64,000 nt of DNA from Selenomonadaceae bacterium (GCA_017515635.1 JAFWFO010000011.1:1-64000); one strand, 5' to 3'. Positions 7,435 through 16,717 are shown, numbered from the stretch's first letter. The notes: a model not told the origin generated them from the letters alone. Made by a program: numbers and translations.

Positions 7435-9843
7435 GTGGAGAACAAAGAACATTTCGGCGAATTGACGGAGCGCATGAAGCAATTCCGCGAAGAGACGCTT
7501 GACCAAAAACCCTTCATTGACGCGGAAAGAGCCGTAATTGTTACGGAAGTTTACAAGGCGAATCAAAATCAACCGCCCGTCATGAAACGTGCGCTCGGCT
7601 TGAAAAACATCCTCGAAAAAATGACGATTTACATTGAGGACAAAACGCTTATCGTCGGCAATCAGGCAACGAAAAATTGCAACGCGCCGATTTTCCCCGA
7701 ATACACGATGGGTTTCGTGATTGACGAACTCGACAAGTTTGAAAAGCGCGACGGCGACGTTTTTTACATCACGGAAGAAACAAAGCGTCAACTCCGCGAA
7801 ATCGCGCCGTTCTGGAAAAATAATTGTCTGCACGATCGCGGCATGGCTCTTTTGCCCGAAGAAGTTTTGGACGTGTTGCCCAGTCTCGGCATGGAAGGCA
7901 AACTCAATGCGGGCGACGCTCATCTTGCCGTTAATTATGAACGCGTCATCAACGAAGGTTTAATCGACTACGAAAACCGCGTGCGCGATTTGAAGGCGAA
8001 ACTTGATTTGACCGACCCCGATTCAATCGACAAAAATATTTTTTACAAAGCCGTGCTGATTGTCCTTGACGCCGTGAAAAATTTTGCGTTGCGTTACTCG
8101 AAACTTGCCAAAGAACTTGCCGCCCGGGAACAAAATCCGAAACGTAAAGCCGAACTCGAAGAAATTGCCCGCGTCTGCGAAAAAGTTCCGTATTATCCCG
8201 CTGAATCGTTCCGCGAAGCCGTGCAAGCCGTCTGGTTTATCCACGTCATTTTGCAAATCGAAAGCAACGGGCATTCGCTCAGCTACGGCAGATTTGATCA
8301 ATACATGTTCCCGCTTTACAACAAAGATATTCAATCGGGCAAGCTCACTCGCGAAGAGGCTTTGGAAATTTTGACGTGCCTTTGGATTAAAACTTTGACC
8401 GTGCAAAAAATTCGTTCGCAGTCGCACACGTTGAGCAGCGCGGGTTCGCCGATGTATCAAAACGTGACTGTCGGCGGACAAACCGTCGACAAAAAAGATG
8501 CCGTCAACGAATTAAGTTTCGTCGTCCTGCAGTCGATTGCCCAAACGCGCTTGACTCAGCCGAATTTCACCGTGCGCTATCACGCGAACATTGACAAAAA
8601 ATTTATGGACGAATGTGTCGAAGTCATGAAACTCGGCTTCGGAATGCCCGCGCTCAACAACGACGAAATTATTATCCCGTCATTTATCAACTGGGGCGTC
8701 AAGGAAGAGGACGCTTACAATTACAGCGCGATTGGTTGCGTCGAAACCGCCGTGCCCGGCAAGTGGGGCTATCGTTGCACCGGCATGAGCTACATAAATT
8801 TCCCGCGTGTCCTGCTGTGCGCAATGAATGACGGCGTCGACATGACAAGCGGCAAACGTTTTACAAAAGGCTACGGCTATTTCAAAGACTGGACGAGTTA
8901 CGAACAGTTGATGGACGTTTGGGACAAGACCGTCCGCGAAATGACAAAATACAGCGCGATTGTCGAGAACGCCATTGATAAGGCCTCGGAACGCGACGTG
9001 CCGGATATTTTGTGCAGTGCGTTGACGGACGATTGTATTGCTCGCGGCAAGACGATTAAAGAAGGCGGTGCAGTTTACGATTTCATCAGCGGTTTGCAAG
9101 TCGGCATTGCGGATATGGCGGATTCACTAGCGGCGATTAAAAAACTTGTCTTCGACGAGAAAAAAATTTCCCCCGCCGAACTTTGGGACGCGATTCAAGA
9201 CAACTTCACGTCGCCCGAAAGTCAACGCGTGCAAGACATGCTTATCAACGACGCGCCAAAATACGGCAACGATATTGATTACGTCGATGAATTGATTGTT
9301 GAGGCTTACGATTCTTATCTTGACGAAATTAAAAAATATCCGAACACTCGTTATCAACGCGGCCCGATAGGCGGAATTCGTTACGGCGGTACTTCTTCAA
9401 TTAGCGCGAACGTCGGGCAAGGCATGGGAACAATGGCGACGCCCAACGGCCGCAAAGCGCATGAACCGCTTGCCGAAGGTTGTTCGCCCGCACACAACGC
9501 CGACAAAAACGGCCCGACTGCAGTTTTTAAATCCGTGTCGAAATTGCGCACTGAAAAAATTACCGGCGGCGTCTTGTTAAATCAAAAAATGACTCCGCAA
9601 CTTTTGTCGAAGGAAGAAAACAAACAGAAACTCATCATGCTGATTCGGACGTTTTTCAATCGACTGCACGGCTATCACGTTCAATACAACATCGTTTCGC
9701 GTGAAACTTTAATCGACGCGCAGATTCACCCCGAAAAGCACAAAGATTTAATCGTTCGCGTGGCGGGCTACAGTGCATTTTTCAACGCGCTCAGCAAGGC
9801 GACGCAGGACGACATTATTGACCGAACCGAACAGACGTTGTGA
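7435..9843 (+). CDS. Glycyl radical enzyme (PflD/YbiW/dehydratase group)
   Basis: An oxygen-sensitive radical enzyme of about 802 residues. The GTG at 7435 is preferred because AAGGAG ends 9 nt before it; the in-frame TTG at 7426 abuts that site. The thiyl Cys lies in SAIGCVETAVPGKWGYR (Cys435, Glu437), and the glycyl radical is in VRVAGYSAFF (Gly778). The single Cys followed by VE is the pattern of C-O/C-N lyases and dehydratases, not of pyruvate formate-lyase, which has two adjacent Cys. With an FSA-type aldolase directly downstream it resembles the E. coli ybiW-fsaA and pflD-fsaB arrangements. Substrate not settled by sequence. Confidence 0.93.
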   Translation: MENKEHFGELTERMKQFREETLDQKPFIDAERAVIVTEVYKANQNQPPVMKRALGLKNILEKMTIYIEDKTLIVGNQATKNCNAPIFPEYTMGFVIDELDKFEKRDGDVFYITEETKRQLREIAPFWKNNCLHDRGMALLPEEVLDVLPSLGMEGKLNAGDAHLAVNYERVINEGLIDYENRVRDLKAKLDLTDPDSIDKNIFYKAVLIVLDAVKNFALRYSKLAKELAAREQNPKRKAELEEIARVCEKVPYYPAESFREAVQAVWFIHVILQIESNGHSLSYGRFDQYMFPLYNKDIQSGKLTREEALEILTCLWIKTLTVQKIRSQSHTLSSAGSPMYQNVTVGGQTVDKKDAVNELSFVVLQSIAQTRLTQPNFTVRYHANIDKKFMDECVEVMKLGFGMPALNNDEIIIPSFINWGVKEEDAYNYSAIGCVETAVPGKWGYRCTGMSYINFPRVLLCAMNDGVDMTSGKRFTKGYGYFKDWTSYEQLMDVWDKTVREMTKYSAIVENAIDKASERDVPDILCSALTDDCIARGKTIKEGGAVYDFISGLQVGIADMADSLAAIKKLVFDEKKISPAELWDAIQDNFTSPESQRVQDMLINDAPKYGNDIDYVDELIVEAYDSYLDEIKKYPNTRYQRGPIGGIRYGGTSSISANVGQGMGTMATPNGRKAHEPLAEGCSPAHNADKNGPTAVFKSVSKLRTEKITGGVLLNQKMTPQLLSKEENKQKLIMLIRTFFNRLHGYHVQYNIVSRETLIDAQIHPEKHKDLIVRVAGYSAFFNALSKATQDDIIDRTEQTL

Positions 9844-9882
9844 AAATTTTTGACCGAACAAATTTTACAAGGAGCGATTGAC

Positions 9883-10560
9883 ATGAAACTTATCATTGAC
9901 GACGCGCACATTGACCAAATCAAACGCATTTACAAATTTTATCCCGTCGACGGCGTGACGACAAACCCGACGATTTTGGCGGCGAGCGGGCGCAAACCTT
10001 ATGACGTGCTCAAAGAGATTCGCGAATTCATCGGCGCGGATGCAGAGTTGCACGTTCAAGTTGTCGCCCAAACCGCAGACGACATGGTTGCCGACGCTCA
10101 CAGAATTCAGCAGGAACTCGGCGCGAATACTTACGTCAAAATTCCGTCCGTCGAAGAAGGTTTTCGCGCAATGAAAATTCTTAAAGCGGAAGGCGCGAAC
10201 ATCACGGCGACGGCAATTTATACTCCCATGCAAGCTTTTTTGGCGGCGAAGGCCGGCGCAAGTTACGCGGCTCCTTACATCAACCGAATTGACAACATGG
10301 GCTTTGACGGCGTGTCAATCGCGCAACACATTCACGACATTTTCCGCAACAACAATTTGAACGCGAATGTTTTGGCGGCGAGTTTCAAAAATTCTCAGCA
10401 ACTGCTTGAGCTTGCCGAATACGGTATCGGCGCGGCGACGGCTTCCCCCGACGTGATCTTTTCGCTCGTCAAAAACGACGCAATTACTTCCGCGATTAAT
10501 GCTTTCGTCCGCGACTTTGAAAAACTCGTCGGCGAAGGTAAGACCATGAAAGATTGCTAA
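9883..10560 (+). CDS. fsa: Fructose-6-phosphate aldolase / transaldolase-like protein
   Basis: A 225-residue single-domain transaldolase of the FSA/MipB type. It cleaves or joins ketose phosphates, using dihydroxyacetone or hydroxyacetone as donor. The Schiff-base lysine is Lys86 in NTYVKIPSVEEG. VDGVTTNPTILAASGR near residue 22 and TAIYTPMQAFLAAKAGASY are family blocks. The ATG at 9883 follows AAGGAG; an upstream in-frame start lacks a site. It lies 39 bp after the glycyl radical enzyme, so it is probably co-transcribed. Its last 68 bp are duplicated downstream at 10657-10724. Confidence 0.93.
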   Translation: MKLIIDDAHIDQIKRIYKFYPVDGVTTNPTILAASGRKPYDVLKEIREFIGADAELHVQVVAQTADDMVADAHRIQQELGANTYVKIPSVEEGFRAMKILKAEGANITATAIYTPMQAFLAAKAGASYAAPYINRIDNMGFDGVSIAQHIHDIFRNNNLNANVLAASFKNSQQLLELAEYGIGAATASPDVIFSLVKNDAITSAINAFVRDFEKLVGEGKTMKDC

Positions 10561-10584
10561 GCCCGAATAAAAAATTTTTCCGCT

Positions 10585-10611
10585 CCCGTCAAGTCGACGG
10601 GAATTTTTTTG
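10585..10611 (+). terminator. Terminator after fsa
   Basis: Short stem CCCGTC/GACGGG with a 5-nt loop followed by AATTTTTTTG. A related terminator follows the duplicated gene tail. Confidence 0.8.
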
Positions 10612-10656
10612 TGATAAAGTCACGAGTTATACAAATTGGATGCAACGTCACGTTGC

Positions 10657-10724
10657 CGATTAATGCTTTCGTCCGCGACTTTGAAAAACTCGTCGGCGAA
10701 GGTAAAACCATGAAAGATTGCTAA
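10657..10724 (+). pseudogene. Duplicated 3' end of fsa
   Basis: Sixty-eight bases here repeat the last 68 bases of fsa (10493-10560), including the stop codon, with a single change (GGTAAGACC to GGTAAAACC). It is followed, like the original, by an A/T-rich stretch and its own terminator. No start or 5' portion is present. It is either the scar of a tandem fsa copy lost by recombination or a local copying event. Confidence 0.9.
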
Positions 10725-10743
10725 ACTACATAAAAAATTTTTC

Positions 10744-10776
10744 TGCCCGTCGAAAATTCGGCGGGATTTTTTGTTG
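10744..10776 (+). terminator. Terminator after the duplicated fsa tail
   Basis: Stem of about 9 bp (CCCGTCGAA with TTCGGCGGG, one G-T pair) followed by ATTTTTTG. It is similar in place and sequence to the terminator at 10585, suggesting the duplication included it and it later diverged. Confidence 0.75.
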
Positions 10777-10825
10777 TCCGCAAAATATGTTACAATGTCC
10801 AAAAAAATTTAAAGGAGCAGTCCAC

Positions 10826-11569
10826 ATGCGCAAAAGAGATACTCAAATTTTGAACGCCTTGGGCGTGCGGAAAAAAATTTCGGTGCAAGAACTGGCGGAT
10901 CTGTTGCGAGTGACCGACGTGACGATACGAAAAGATTTGTCCGTGCTCGAAGAAAAAGGCATGATTAAGCGCGAACACGGTTTTGCGGTTTTGCCGACAA
11001 GCGACGACGTAAGCACGCGGCTACTGTTCAATTACGAGACGAAACGTCGAATCGCACGCAAGGCCGCCGAATCCGTCCACGACGGCGAAACGATTATGAT
11101 TGAATCCGGCTCGTGTTGTGCGCTTTTGGCGGAAGAAATTGTTACACTGCGGCGCGACGTGACGTTGATAACTAATTCGGTTTTTATCGCGACGTTTTTG
11201 CGCAGTCACGATTCGGCACGGATAATTTTGCTCGGCGGCGAATTCCAAAAAGAATCTCAAGTTATGGTCGGGCCGCTCGTCAAAAAGTGCACGGAAAATT
11301 TCTCCGTCGAAAAATTTTTCATGGGCACGGACGGTTTCAACGAACGCGGAGCAATGTCGGGCGACATGATGCGTGCCGAAGCCGTTCGCGATATGGCGGA
11401 ATCTGCGCGGCGTGCGATAATCTTGACGGAGTCGAAAAAATTTTCTCAAGTCGGCGTGGTGCAACTTTTGCCGTATGAAAAAATCAGCATGGTTTACACC
11501 GACGAAGAAATTTCCGAAGACGCGTCCAAACTTTTCGAGACAAAAGGCGTGGAAATTTCCCGCGCTTGA
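10826..11569 (+). CDS. DeoR-family transcriptional regulator
   Basis: A 247-residue repressor of the DeoR/GlpR type. N-terminal winged helix: MRKRDTQILNALG, then SVQELADLLRVTDVTIRKDL (residues about 16-35). The C-terminal sugar-phosphate sensor domain has IESGSCCALLAEEI, TLITNSVFIA, LLGGEFQ and MGTDGFNERGAMS. The ATG at 10826 follows AAAGGAG. Its position after the ROK/glycyl-radical/FSA genes makes it the likely regulator of that module. The DSCS and TD.F motifs match phosphosugar-binding family members. Confidence 0.9.
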   Translation: MRKRDTQILNALGVRKKISVQELADLLRVTDVTIRKDLSVLEEKGMIKREHGFAVLPTSDDVSTRLLFNYETKRRIARKAAESVHDGETIMIESGSCCALLAEEIVTLRRDVTLITNSVFIATFLRSHDSARIILLGGEFQKESQVMVGPLVKKCTENFSVEKFFMGTDGFNERGAMSGDMMRAEAVRDMAESARRAIILTESKKFSQVGVVQLLPYEKISMVYTDEEISEDASKLFETKGVEISRA

Positions 11570-11594
11570 TAAAGTTACGAAATTGAATTACAAT
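11566..11594 (+). promoter_or_regulatory. Promoter for ileS
   Basis: TTGATA at 11566-11571 overlaps the deoR stop codon. After 17 bp comes TACAAT at 11589-11594. Transcription would start near 11600, immediately before the heptamer array, so that array would be the ileS leader. No T-box is visible. Confidence 0.75.
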
Positions 11595-11605
11595 CGCCGA
11601 GTTAC

Positions 11606-11689
11606 AGTTTTCAGCTTTAAGCTGTAAGCTTTGAGCTTTAAGAGGAGAAAATTTTTCCTTAAAGCTTAAAGCTCAAAGCTCAAAGCTCC
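11606..11689. repeat. Heptamer hairpin array upstream of ileS
   Basis: Twelve consecutive 7-bp units in perfect phase. Units like AGCTTTA/AGCTTTG are on the left, a central AGAGGAG-AAAATTT-TTCCTTA, then AAGCTTA/AAGCTCA units on the right. The two halves are complementary, so the RNA would fold into a long hairpin. It ends about 5 nt before the GAGGAGG of ileS. It is the same unit family as at 27784, 33244 and 50193. Confidence 0.92.
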
Positions 11690-11708
11690 ACACGAGGAGG
11701 CAAGAATT

Positions 11709-14700
11709 TTGTTATATCGCAAGGTAGACACCAATTTGAATTTCGCGAGCCGTGAAAAGGAAGTCGAAAATTTTTGGGCGGAAAACAACATCGCGCAAAA
11801 GGCAATCGACAATCGCGAAGGTTGCGAAGATTATACGTTTTATGACGGCCCGCCGACTGCAAACGGTCAGCCGCACATCGGGCACGTTTTGACGCGTGTC
11901 ATTAAAGATTTGTTTCCGCGCTATCACTCAATGAAGGGTCAAAAAGTTTTGCGCAAAGCCGGTTGGGACACGCACGGTCTGCCCGTCGAGTTGGAAGTCG
12001 AAAAACTCATCGGCATTAACGGCAAAGAACAAATCGAAGCTTACGGCATGGAACCGTTCATCAAAAAATGTCGCGAATCCGTCTGGAAATATAAAACCAT
12101 GTGGGAAGAATTTTCGGGCGTCGTCGGTTTTTGGGCGGACATGGAGCATCCCTACATCACTTACGAAAATTATTATATCGAGTCGGAGTGGTGGGCACTC
12201 AAGCAAATTTGGGATAAAGGCTTGCTCTACAAAGGTCACAAAGTCGTTCCGTATTGCCCGCGCTGTGGCACGCCGCTTTCAAGTCACGAAGTCGCTTTGG
12301 GCTACAAAGACGTTAAAGAACGTTCGGCGGTCGTGAAATTCAAAGTTGCGGACGACGACGCATATTTTCTTGCGTGGACGACGACGCCTTGGACTTTGCC
12401 GTCTAACTTGTGCCTGTGCGTCAACGCGAAAGTCGATTACGTGAAAATTCAAGTCGGCGACACGAAATATATTTTGGCTCAAGCTTTGGTCGAAAAAGTT
12501 TTTGACGGTGTCGAAGGCGAACGAAAAATTTTGGCGACGTTCAAAGGTTCCGAACTTGAATATAAATCTTACGAGCCGTTGTATCCTTTCGCGGACGAAA
12601 TTGTTGCGCGTTCCGGCAAGCGTGCCCATTACGTCACCTGCGACGATTATGTCACGACGGAAGACGGCACGGGCATTGTTCACTGCGCGCCGGCTTTCGG
12701 TGAGGACGACAATCGCGTCTGCCGCAAATATGATATTCCATTCGTGCAATTCGTCGACGGCAAGGGCAACATGACTGCCGAAACTTACTGGGCGGGAACT
12801 TTCGTCAAGGACGCCGACCCGTTGATTCTCAAAGACTTGAAGACTTCGGGCAAGCTGTTCAAAGCTCCGCCGTTCGAGCACAGTTACCCGCATTGCTGGC
12901 GTTGCGACACGCCGTTGATTTACTACGCCCGTGAATCGTGGTTTATCAAGATGACGGCCGTCAAAGATGATTTGCTTAAAAACAACGCGAAAGTCAACTG
13001 GATTCCCCCGACAATCGGCAAAGGTCGTTTCGGCGATTGGCTTGAACACGTGCAGGACTGGGGCATTTCCCGCAACCGTTATTGGGGCACGCCGCTTAAC
13101 ATTTGGGAATGCAAATGCGGACATCAACATTCAATCGGCTCAATCGAGGAGCTGAAAAAACTTTCGCCGAATTGTCCCGACGAAATTGAATTGCACCGCC
13201 CGTATATCGACGCGGTAACTTTCCCGTGCGAAAAATGCGGCGGCGAAATGCATCGCGTGCCGGAAGTCATTGACTGCTGGTTTGATTCGGGCGCAATGCC
13301 GTTCGCGCAGTGGCATTACCCGTTCGAGAACAAAGAAATTTTCGAAGAACATTTCCCCGCAGATTTCATCAGCGAAGCCGTCGACCAAACACGCGGCTGG
13401 TTTTATTCGTTGATGGCAATTTCCACGCTGATTTTCGACGACACGCCGTTTAAAAATTGTATCGTCCTCGGTCTGGTTTTGGACAAAGACGGACAAAAAA
13501 TGTCGAAGTCCAAAGGCAATGCCGTTGCGCCTATGGAAACTTTGCACAAACACGGTGCCGACGCAATTCGTTGGTACTTTTACGAAAACTCCGCGCCGTG
13601 GTTGCCGAATCGTTTTCACGACGACGCGGTTGTAGAAGGGCAAAGAAAATTCCTCGGCACGCTGTGGAACACTTACGCCTTTTTCGTGCTGTACGCGAAC
13701 ATTGACGATTTCGACGCGACGAAATACGCGCTTGACTACGAAAAACTTTCCGTCATGGACAAATGGCTTTTGTCGCGGCTGAACACGATGGTTAAGACCG
13801 TTGACGACGCGTTGACGAATTACAAAGTTCCCGAATCTGCGCGGGCGTTACAAGATTTTGTTGATGAGCTGTCGAATTGGTACGTTCGCCGCAGTCGTGC
13901 GCGTTTCTGGGCGAAGGGCATGGAGCAAGACAAAATCAACGCTTACATGACGCTGTACACCGCGCTTGTGACTTTGGCGAAGGCCGCCGCGCCGATGGTT
14001 CCGTTTATCACCGAAAATATTTATCGCAACTTGGTTTGCTCAATCGACAAGACTGCGCCCGAAAGTGTTCACCTGTGCGATTACCCGCAAGCCGACGAAA
14101 AATTTATCGACGCCGAACTCGAACGCAACATGGACGCCGTGTTGAAAATCGTTGTACTCGGTCGTGCGGCTCGCAATGCGGCAAATATCAAAAACCGTCA
14201 GCCTGTCGCGAATATGTTCGTCAACGCCGCGCAGATTCTGCCGAAATTTTTCGTTGAGATTGTCGAAGACGAATTGAACGTTAAGCGCGTCGAATTCCGC
14301 AACGATATGAGCGAATTTATTCGTTACAACCTCAAGCCGAATTTCCGCGTGCTCGGCAAAAAAGTCGGCAAGCAAATGGGCGCAGTTAAAGCCGCGCTCG
14401 AAAAAGTTGACGGGCTTGCCGCGAAAACCGAACTCGACAAGACGGGCGAATTTAAACTTGCGCTTGCTGACGGCGAAGTTATCTTGACGGCGGAAGATGT
14501 TGAAGTCACAATCACGCAAACCGAATGTTTCAACTGCCAGAGCGACGGCGACTTTTCAATCGCGCTCGACACGACGTTGACGCCCGCGCTCGTCGAAGAA
14601 GGTTACGTCCGCGAAATTATCAGCAAGATTCAAGTCATGCGCCGCGAAAGTAATTTTGAAGTCACCGACAGAATAAAAATTTTCGCGTCCGAAAGCGACA

Positions 14701-14843
14701 AACTTGCCGAAGTTATGACGGGCAACGCGCAAGAAATTATGGCGGTCACGCTCGCCGACGAAATTGTTTTCGACGCTCACGACGGCGCGAAAGATTGGGA
14801 CATCAACGGCGAAAAAATTACTTTGGCGGTCGAGAGGATCTAA
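11709..14843 (+). CDS. ileS: Isoleucyl-tRNA synthetase, IleS2 type
   Basis: Charges tRNA-Ile with isoleucine. The 1044-residue class I synthetase has PHIGHV (the HIGH motif) near residue 57 and KMSKS in DKDGQKMSKSKGN near residue 600. An editing domain follows WTTTPWTLPSN. Sequence features such as YDGPPTANGQPHIGH and GWDTHGLPVELEVEKL, and the length, resemble the eukaryotic-like IleS2 group, which in other bacteria tolerates mupirocin. A TTG start follows AGGAGG. The downstream DUF1919 gene starts 2 nt after its stop. Confidence 0.94.
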   Translation: MLYRKVDTNLNFASREKEVENFWAENNIAQKAIDNREGCEDYTFYDGPPTANGQPHIGHVLTRVIKDLFPRYHSMKGQKVLRKAGWDTHGLPVELEVEKLIGINGKEQIEAYGMEPFIKKCRESVWKYKTMWEEFSGVVGFWADMEHPYITYENYYIESEWWALKQIWDKGLLYKGHKVVPYCPRCGTPLSSHEVALGYKDVKERSAVVKFKVADDDAYFLAWTTTPWTLPSNLCLCVNAKVDYVKIQVGDTKYILAQALVEKVFDGVEGERKILATFKGSELEYKSYEPLYPFADEIVARSGKRAHYVTCDDYVTTEDGTGIVHCAPAFGEDDNRVCRKYDIPFVQFVDGKGNMTAETYWAGTFVKDADPLILKDLKTSGKLFKAPPFEHSYPHCWRCDTPLIYYARESWFIKMTAVKDDLLKNNAKVNWIPPTIGKGRFGDWLEHVQDWGISRNRYWGTPLNIWECKCGHQHSIGSIEELKKLSPNCPDEIELHRPYIDAVTFPCEKCGGEMHRVPEVIDCWFDSGAMPFAQWHYPFENKEIFEEHFPADFISEAVDQTRGWFYSLMAISTLIFDDTPFKNCIVLGLVLDKDGQKMSKSKGNAVAPMETLHKHGADAIRWYFYENSAPWLPNRFHDDAVVEGQRKFLGTLWNTYAFFVLYANIDDFDATKYALDYEKLSVMDKWLLSRLNTMVKTVDDALTNYKVPESARALQDFVDELSNWYVRRSRARFWAKGMEQDKINAYMTLYTALVTLAKAAAPMVPFITENIYRNLVCSIDKTAPESVHLCDYPQADEKFIDAELERNMDAVLKIVVLGRAARNAANIKNRQPVANMFVNAAQILPKFFVEIVEDELNVKRVEFRNDMSEFIRYNLKPNFRVLGKKVGKQMGAVKAALEKVDGLAAKTELDKTGEFKLALADGEVILTAEDVEVTITQTECFNCQSDGDFSIALDTTLTPALVEEGYVREIISKIQVMRRESNFEVTDRIKIFASESDKLAEVMTGNAQEIMAVTLADEIVFDAHDGAKDWDINGEKITLAVERI

Positions 14844-14845
14844 AC

Positions 14846-15748
14846 ATGAAAAAAGTTTTGCTCTGGTTCTTTTCCTACGACGGCAAATTTTTAAACAGCG
14901 CGGCAGAAATTTTGGAACGTCAACACAACGGTCTTGAAGTTATCGGCGTGACGGCAAGCGTTCCTATCTCGCTTCAACGATACGGCAAAAATGTTTCCTT
15001 CATTCCGCTCGACAAAGTCACGGCGATTGAATTTGATATTTTGCTTGTCGTCGGCGCGAAAAATATCGGCATGAGTAAAGTGACGAAAGTCGCCGGTCAA
15101 CTGAAATTTCCCGAAGAAAAACTTTTGGGCGACTGGATTGTCTGCATCCCCGGTTTTACGCTCGAAAAATATCGCAAGCTTCAACGGTCGCGCCTGTCGA
15201 TTTTTTCTGTGAACTGTTTCGGCGGATTTATAAGCAATACATTTGCTTTGCCGTTTCGTTCACCGTTTGTCAATCTCTATTTAAACGATGAAGATTTTAT
15301 CAAGTTCCTGCGCGCCCCGCATGTTTACATGGAGGAAAAACCGGCTTATCAGTGTCAAAAATTGGACAGTACGGGAACCATTGAATTTCCTGTTGCCTCT
15401 ATTGGAAACATTTCTTTGAACATGCTACATTACAAAATTTTCGAAGAAGCGTTCGAAGTATGGGAGCGCAGAAAATCGCGAATCAACTGGTACAACCTTT
15501 TTGTCGTGATGTGGACGGAGAATGCAGAAATCGCGCAGGAGTTTGATTCGTTGCCCTACGGCAAAAAAATTTGTTTCGTGCCTTTTAAGTCGGATTTAGA
15601 TTCGGCGTGGTATATAAATCCCGAAATAAACAAAAACTGGTCTCGCTTTGTAGATAAGTTCAATGATTTTGCCAAGGGAATTCCATTTTATTACGACCCA
15701 TTTGATATGTTGCTTTACGGCAAGAAAACGCCGCTGATTGAAATGTGA
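14846..15748 (+). CDS. DUF1919 family protein, copy 1
   Basis: A 300-residue protein of the DUF1919 family, usually found in capsule/LPS or exopolysaccharide clusters and thought to be glycosyl- or acyl-transferase-related. The core is SRLSIFSVNCFGGFISNTF followed by PFRSPFVNLYLNDEDFIKFL (about residues 115-155). The C-terminal half has RKSRINWYNLFVVMWT and KICFVPFKSDL. It starts with ATG 2 nt after the ileS stop. The N-terminal 100 residues look like a separate nucleotide-binding-like segment (MKKVLLWFFSYDGKFL). The exact reaction is unknown. Confidence 0.82.
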   Translation: MKKVLLWFFSYDGKFLNSAAEILERQHNGLEVIGVTASVPISLQRYGKNVSFIPLDKVTAIEFDILLVVGAKNIGMSKVTKVAGQLKFPEEKLLGDWIVCIPGFTLEKYRKLQRSRLSIFSVNCFGGFISNTFALPFRSPFVNLYLNDEDFIKFLRAPHVYMEEKPAYQCQKLDSTGTIEFPVASIGNISLNMLHYKIFEEAFEVWERRKSRINWYNLFVVMWTENAEIAQEFDSLPYGKKICFVPFKSDLDSAWYINPEINKNWSRFVDKFNDFAKGIPFYYDPFDMLLYGKKTPLIEM

Positions 15749-15799
15749 TTCGGCGAACGAAAAATCTTTTGATACTCAAAACTTACTTGAGGTACCGTT

Positions 15800-16696
15800 A
15801 TGAAAAAAGTTTTACTTTGCTTTGTATCGGACGACACAAAATTTCTTGAAACTGCGCTGGAAACTTTGGATCGTCAACAAAACGGAATTGAACTCGTCGA
15901 TTCTGTGGCGATTTCGGATATTCCCAAAGTTGATGTGGAGGCGTGCGACATTATCCTTGCCGTCGGCGCAAAAGAAGTCGGCATGAGCGAAGTGACGGAA
16001 GCTTTCCAACAAATGAACTTGCCCGCTGAAAAATTTTTGGGCGATTGGATTGTCTGCATTCCCGGTTTCACGCTCGAAAAATATCGGAAACTGCAACGTT
16101 CGCGCCTGTCGATTTTCTCCCGGAATTGTTTTGCCGGAGTTATCAGCAACGCGCTGGGCTTGCCGTTTCGTTCGCCGACCGTCAACCTTACAATCAGCGA
16201 CGAGGATTTTATTCGCTTCATGCGTGCGCCGCGTGTCTACATGGAGGAGGAACTAATTTTTTCCTCCAAAAAGTTCAACGCTTACGACGGTCATGACATA
16301 GCAACGTTCATTTGCGGAAATATACCCGTGGTGATGAATCACTATCCGAACTTTGACTTGGCGAAACAAGCTTGGGAGCGCCGCAAAACTCGAATCAACT
16401 GGTACAATCTTTTCGTAACGATGACGACGAACAATCCCGACGTTTTGCAAAAGTTTGATGAGTTGCCGTTCGGGAAAAAAATTTGTTTCGTGCCGTTTAA
16501 GTCGGATTTGGATTCAGCTTACTATGTCAACACCGAAAAAGGTTTTCAGTCGAATCCAAATATAAAAAGAGAAACCGTAGATCCCGAATATTTTACTTGG
16601 GAAATTGTCAATCGTTCTGCACTGGATCTCAAATTTTTCTACGACCCGTTTGACATGTTGATTTACGGCAAGAAAACTCCGGTTATTGAAATGTAA
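15800..16696 (+). CDS. DUF1919 family protein, copy 2
   Basis: A 298-residue tandem paralogue of the gene just upstream. The same blocks occur in the same order: LGDWIVCIPGFTLEKYRKLQ, SRLSIFSRNCFAGVISNA, PFRSPTVNLTISDEDFIRFM, RRKTRINWYNLFVTMT and YDPFDMLIYGKKTPVIEM. Both genes also share sequence beyond the stop (ATTCGGCGAAC), so the duplication included the 3' flank. The middle region (about residues 150-190) differs most and could set specificity. ATG behind TTGAGGT. A terminator follows. Confidence 0.82.
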   Translation: MKKVLLCFVSDDTKFLETALETLDRQQNGIELVDSVAISDIPKVDVEACDIILAVGAKEVGMSEVTEAFQQMNLPAEKFLGDWIVCIPGFTLEKYRKLQRSRLSIFSRNCFAGVISNALGLPFRSPTVNLTISDEDFIRFMRAPRVYMEEELIFSSKKFNAYDGHDIATFICGNIPVVMNHYPNFDLAKQAWERRKTRINWYNLFVTMTTNNPDVLQKFDELPFGKKICFVPFKSDLDSAYYVNTEKGFQSNPNIKRETVDPEYFTWEIVNRSALDLKFFYDPFDMLIYGKKTPVIEM

Positions 16697-16717
16697 TTCG
16701 GCGAACAAAATTTTACG

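Noticed and set aside
11570-11708. T-box riboswitch upstream of ileS
   Set aside because: The leader is about 100 nt and is almost entirely the heptamer array; no T-box sequence or antiterminator was found.
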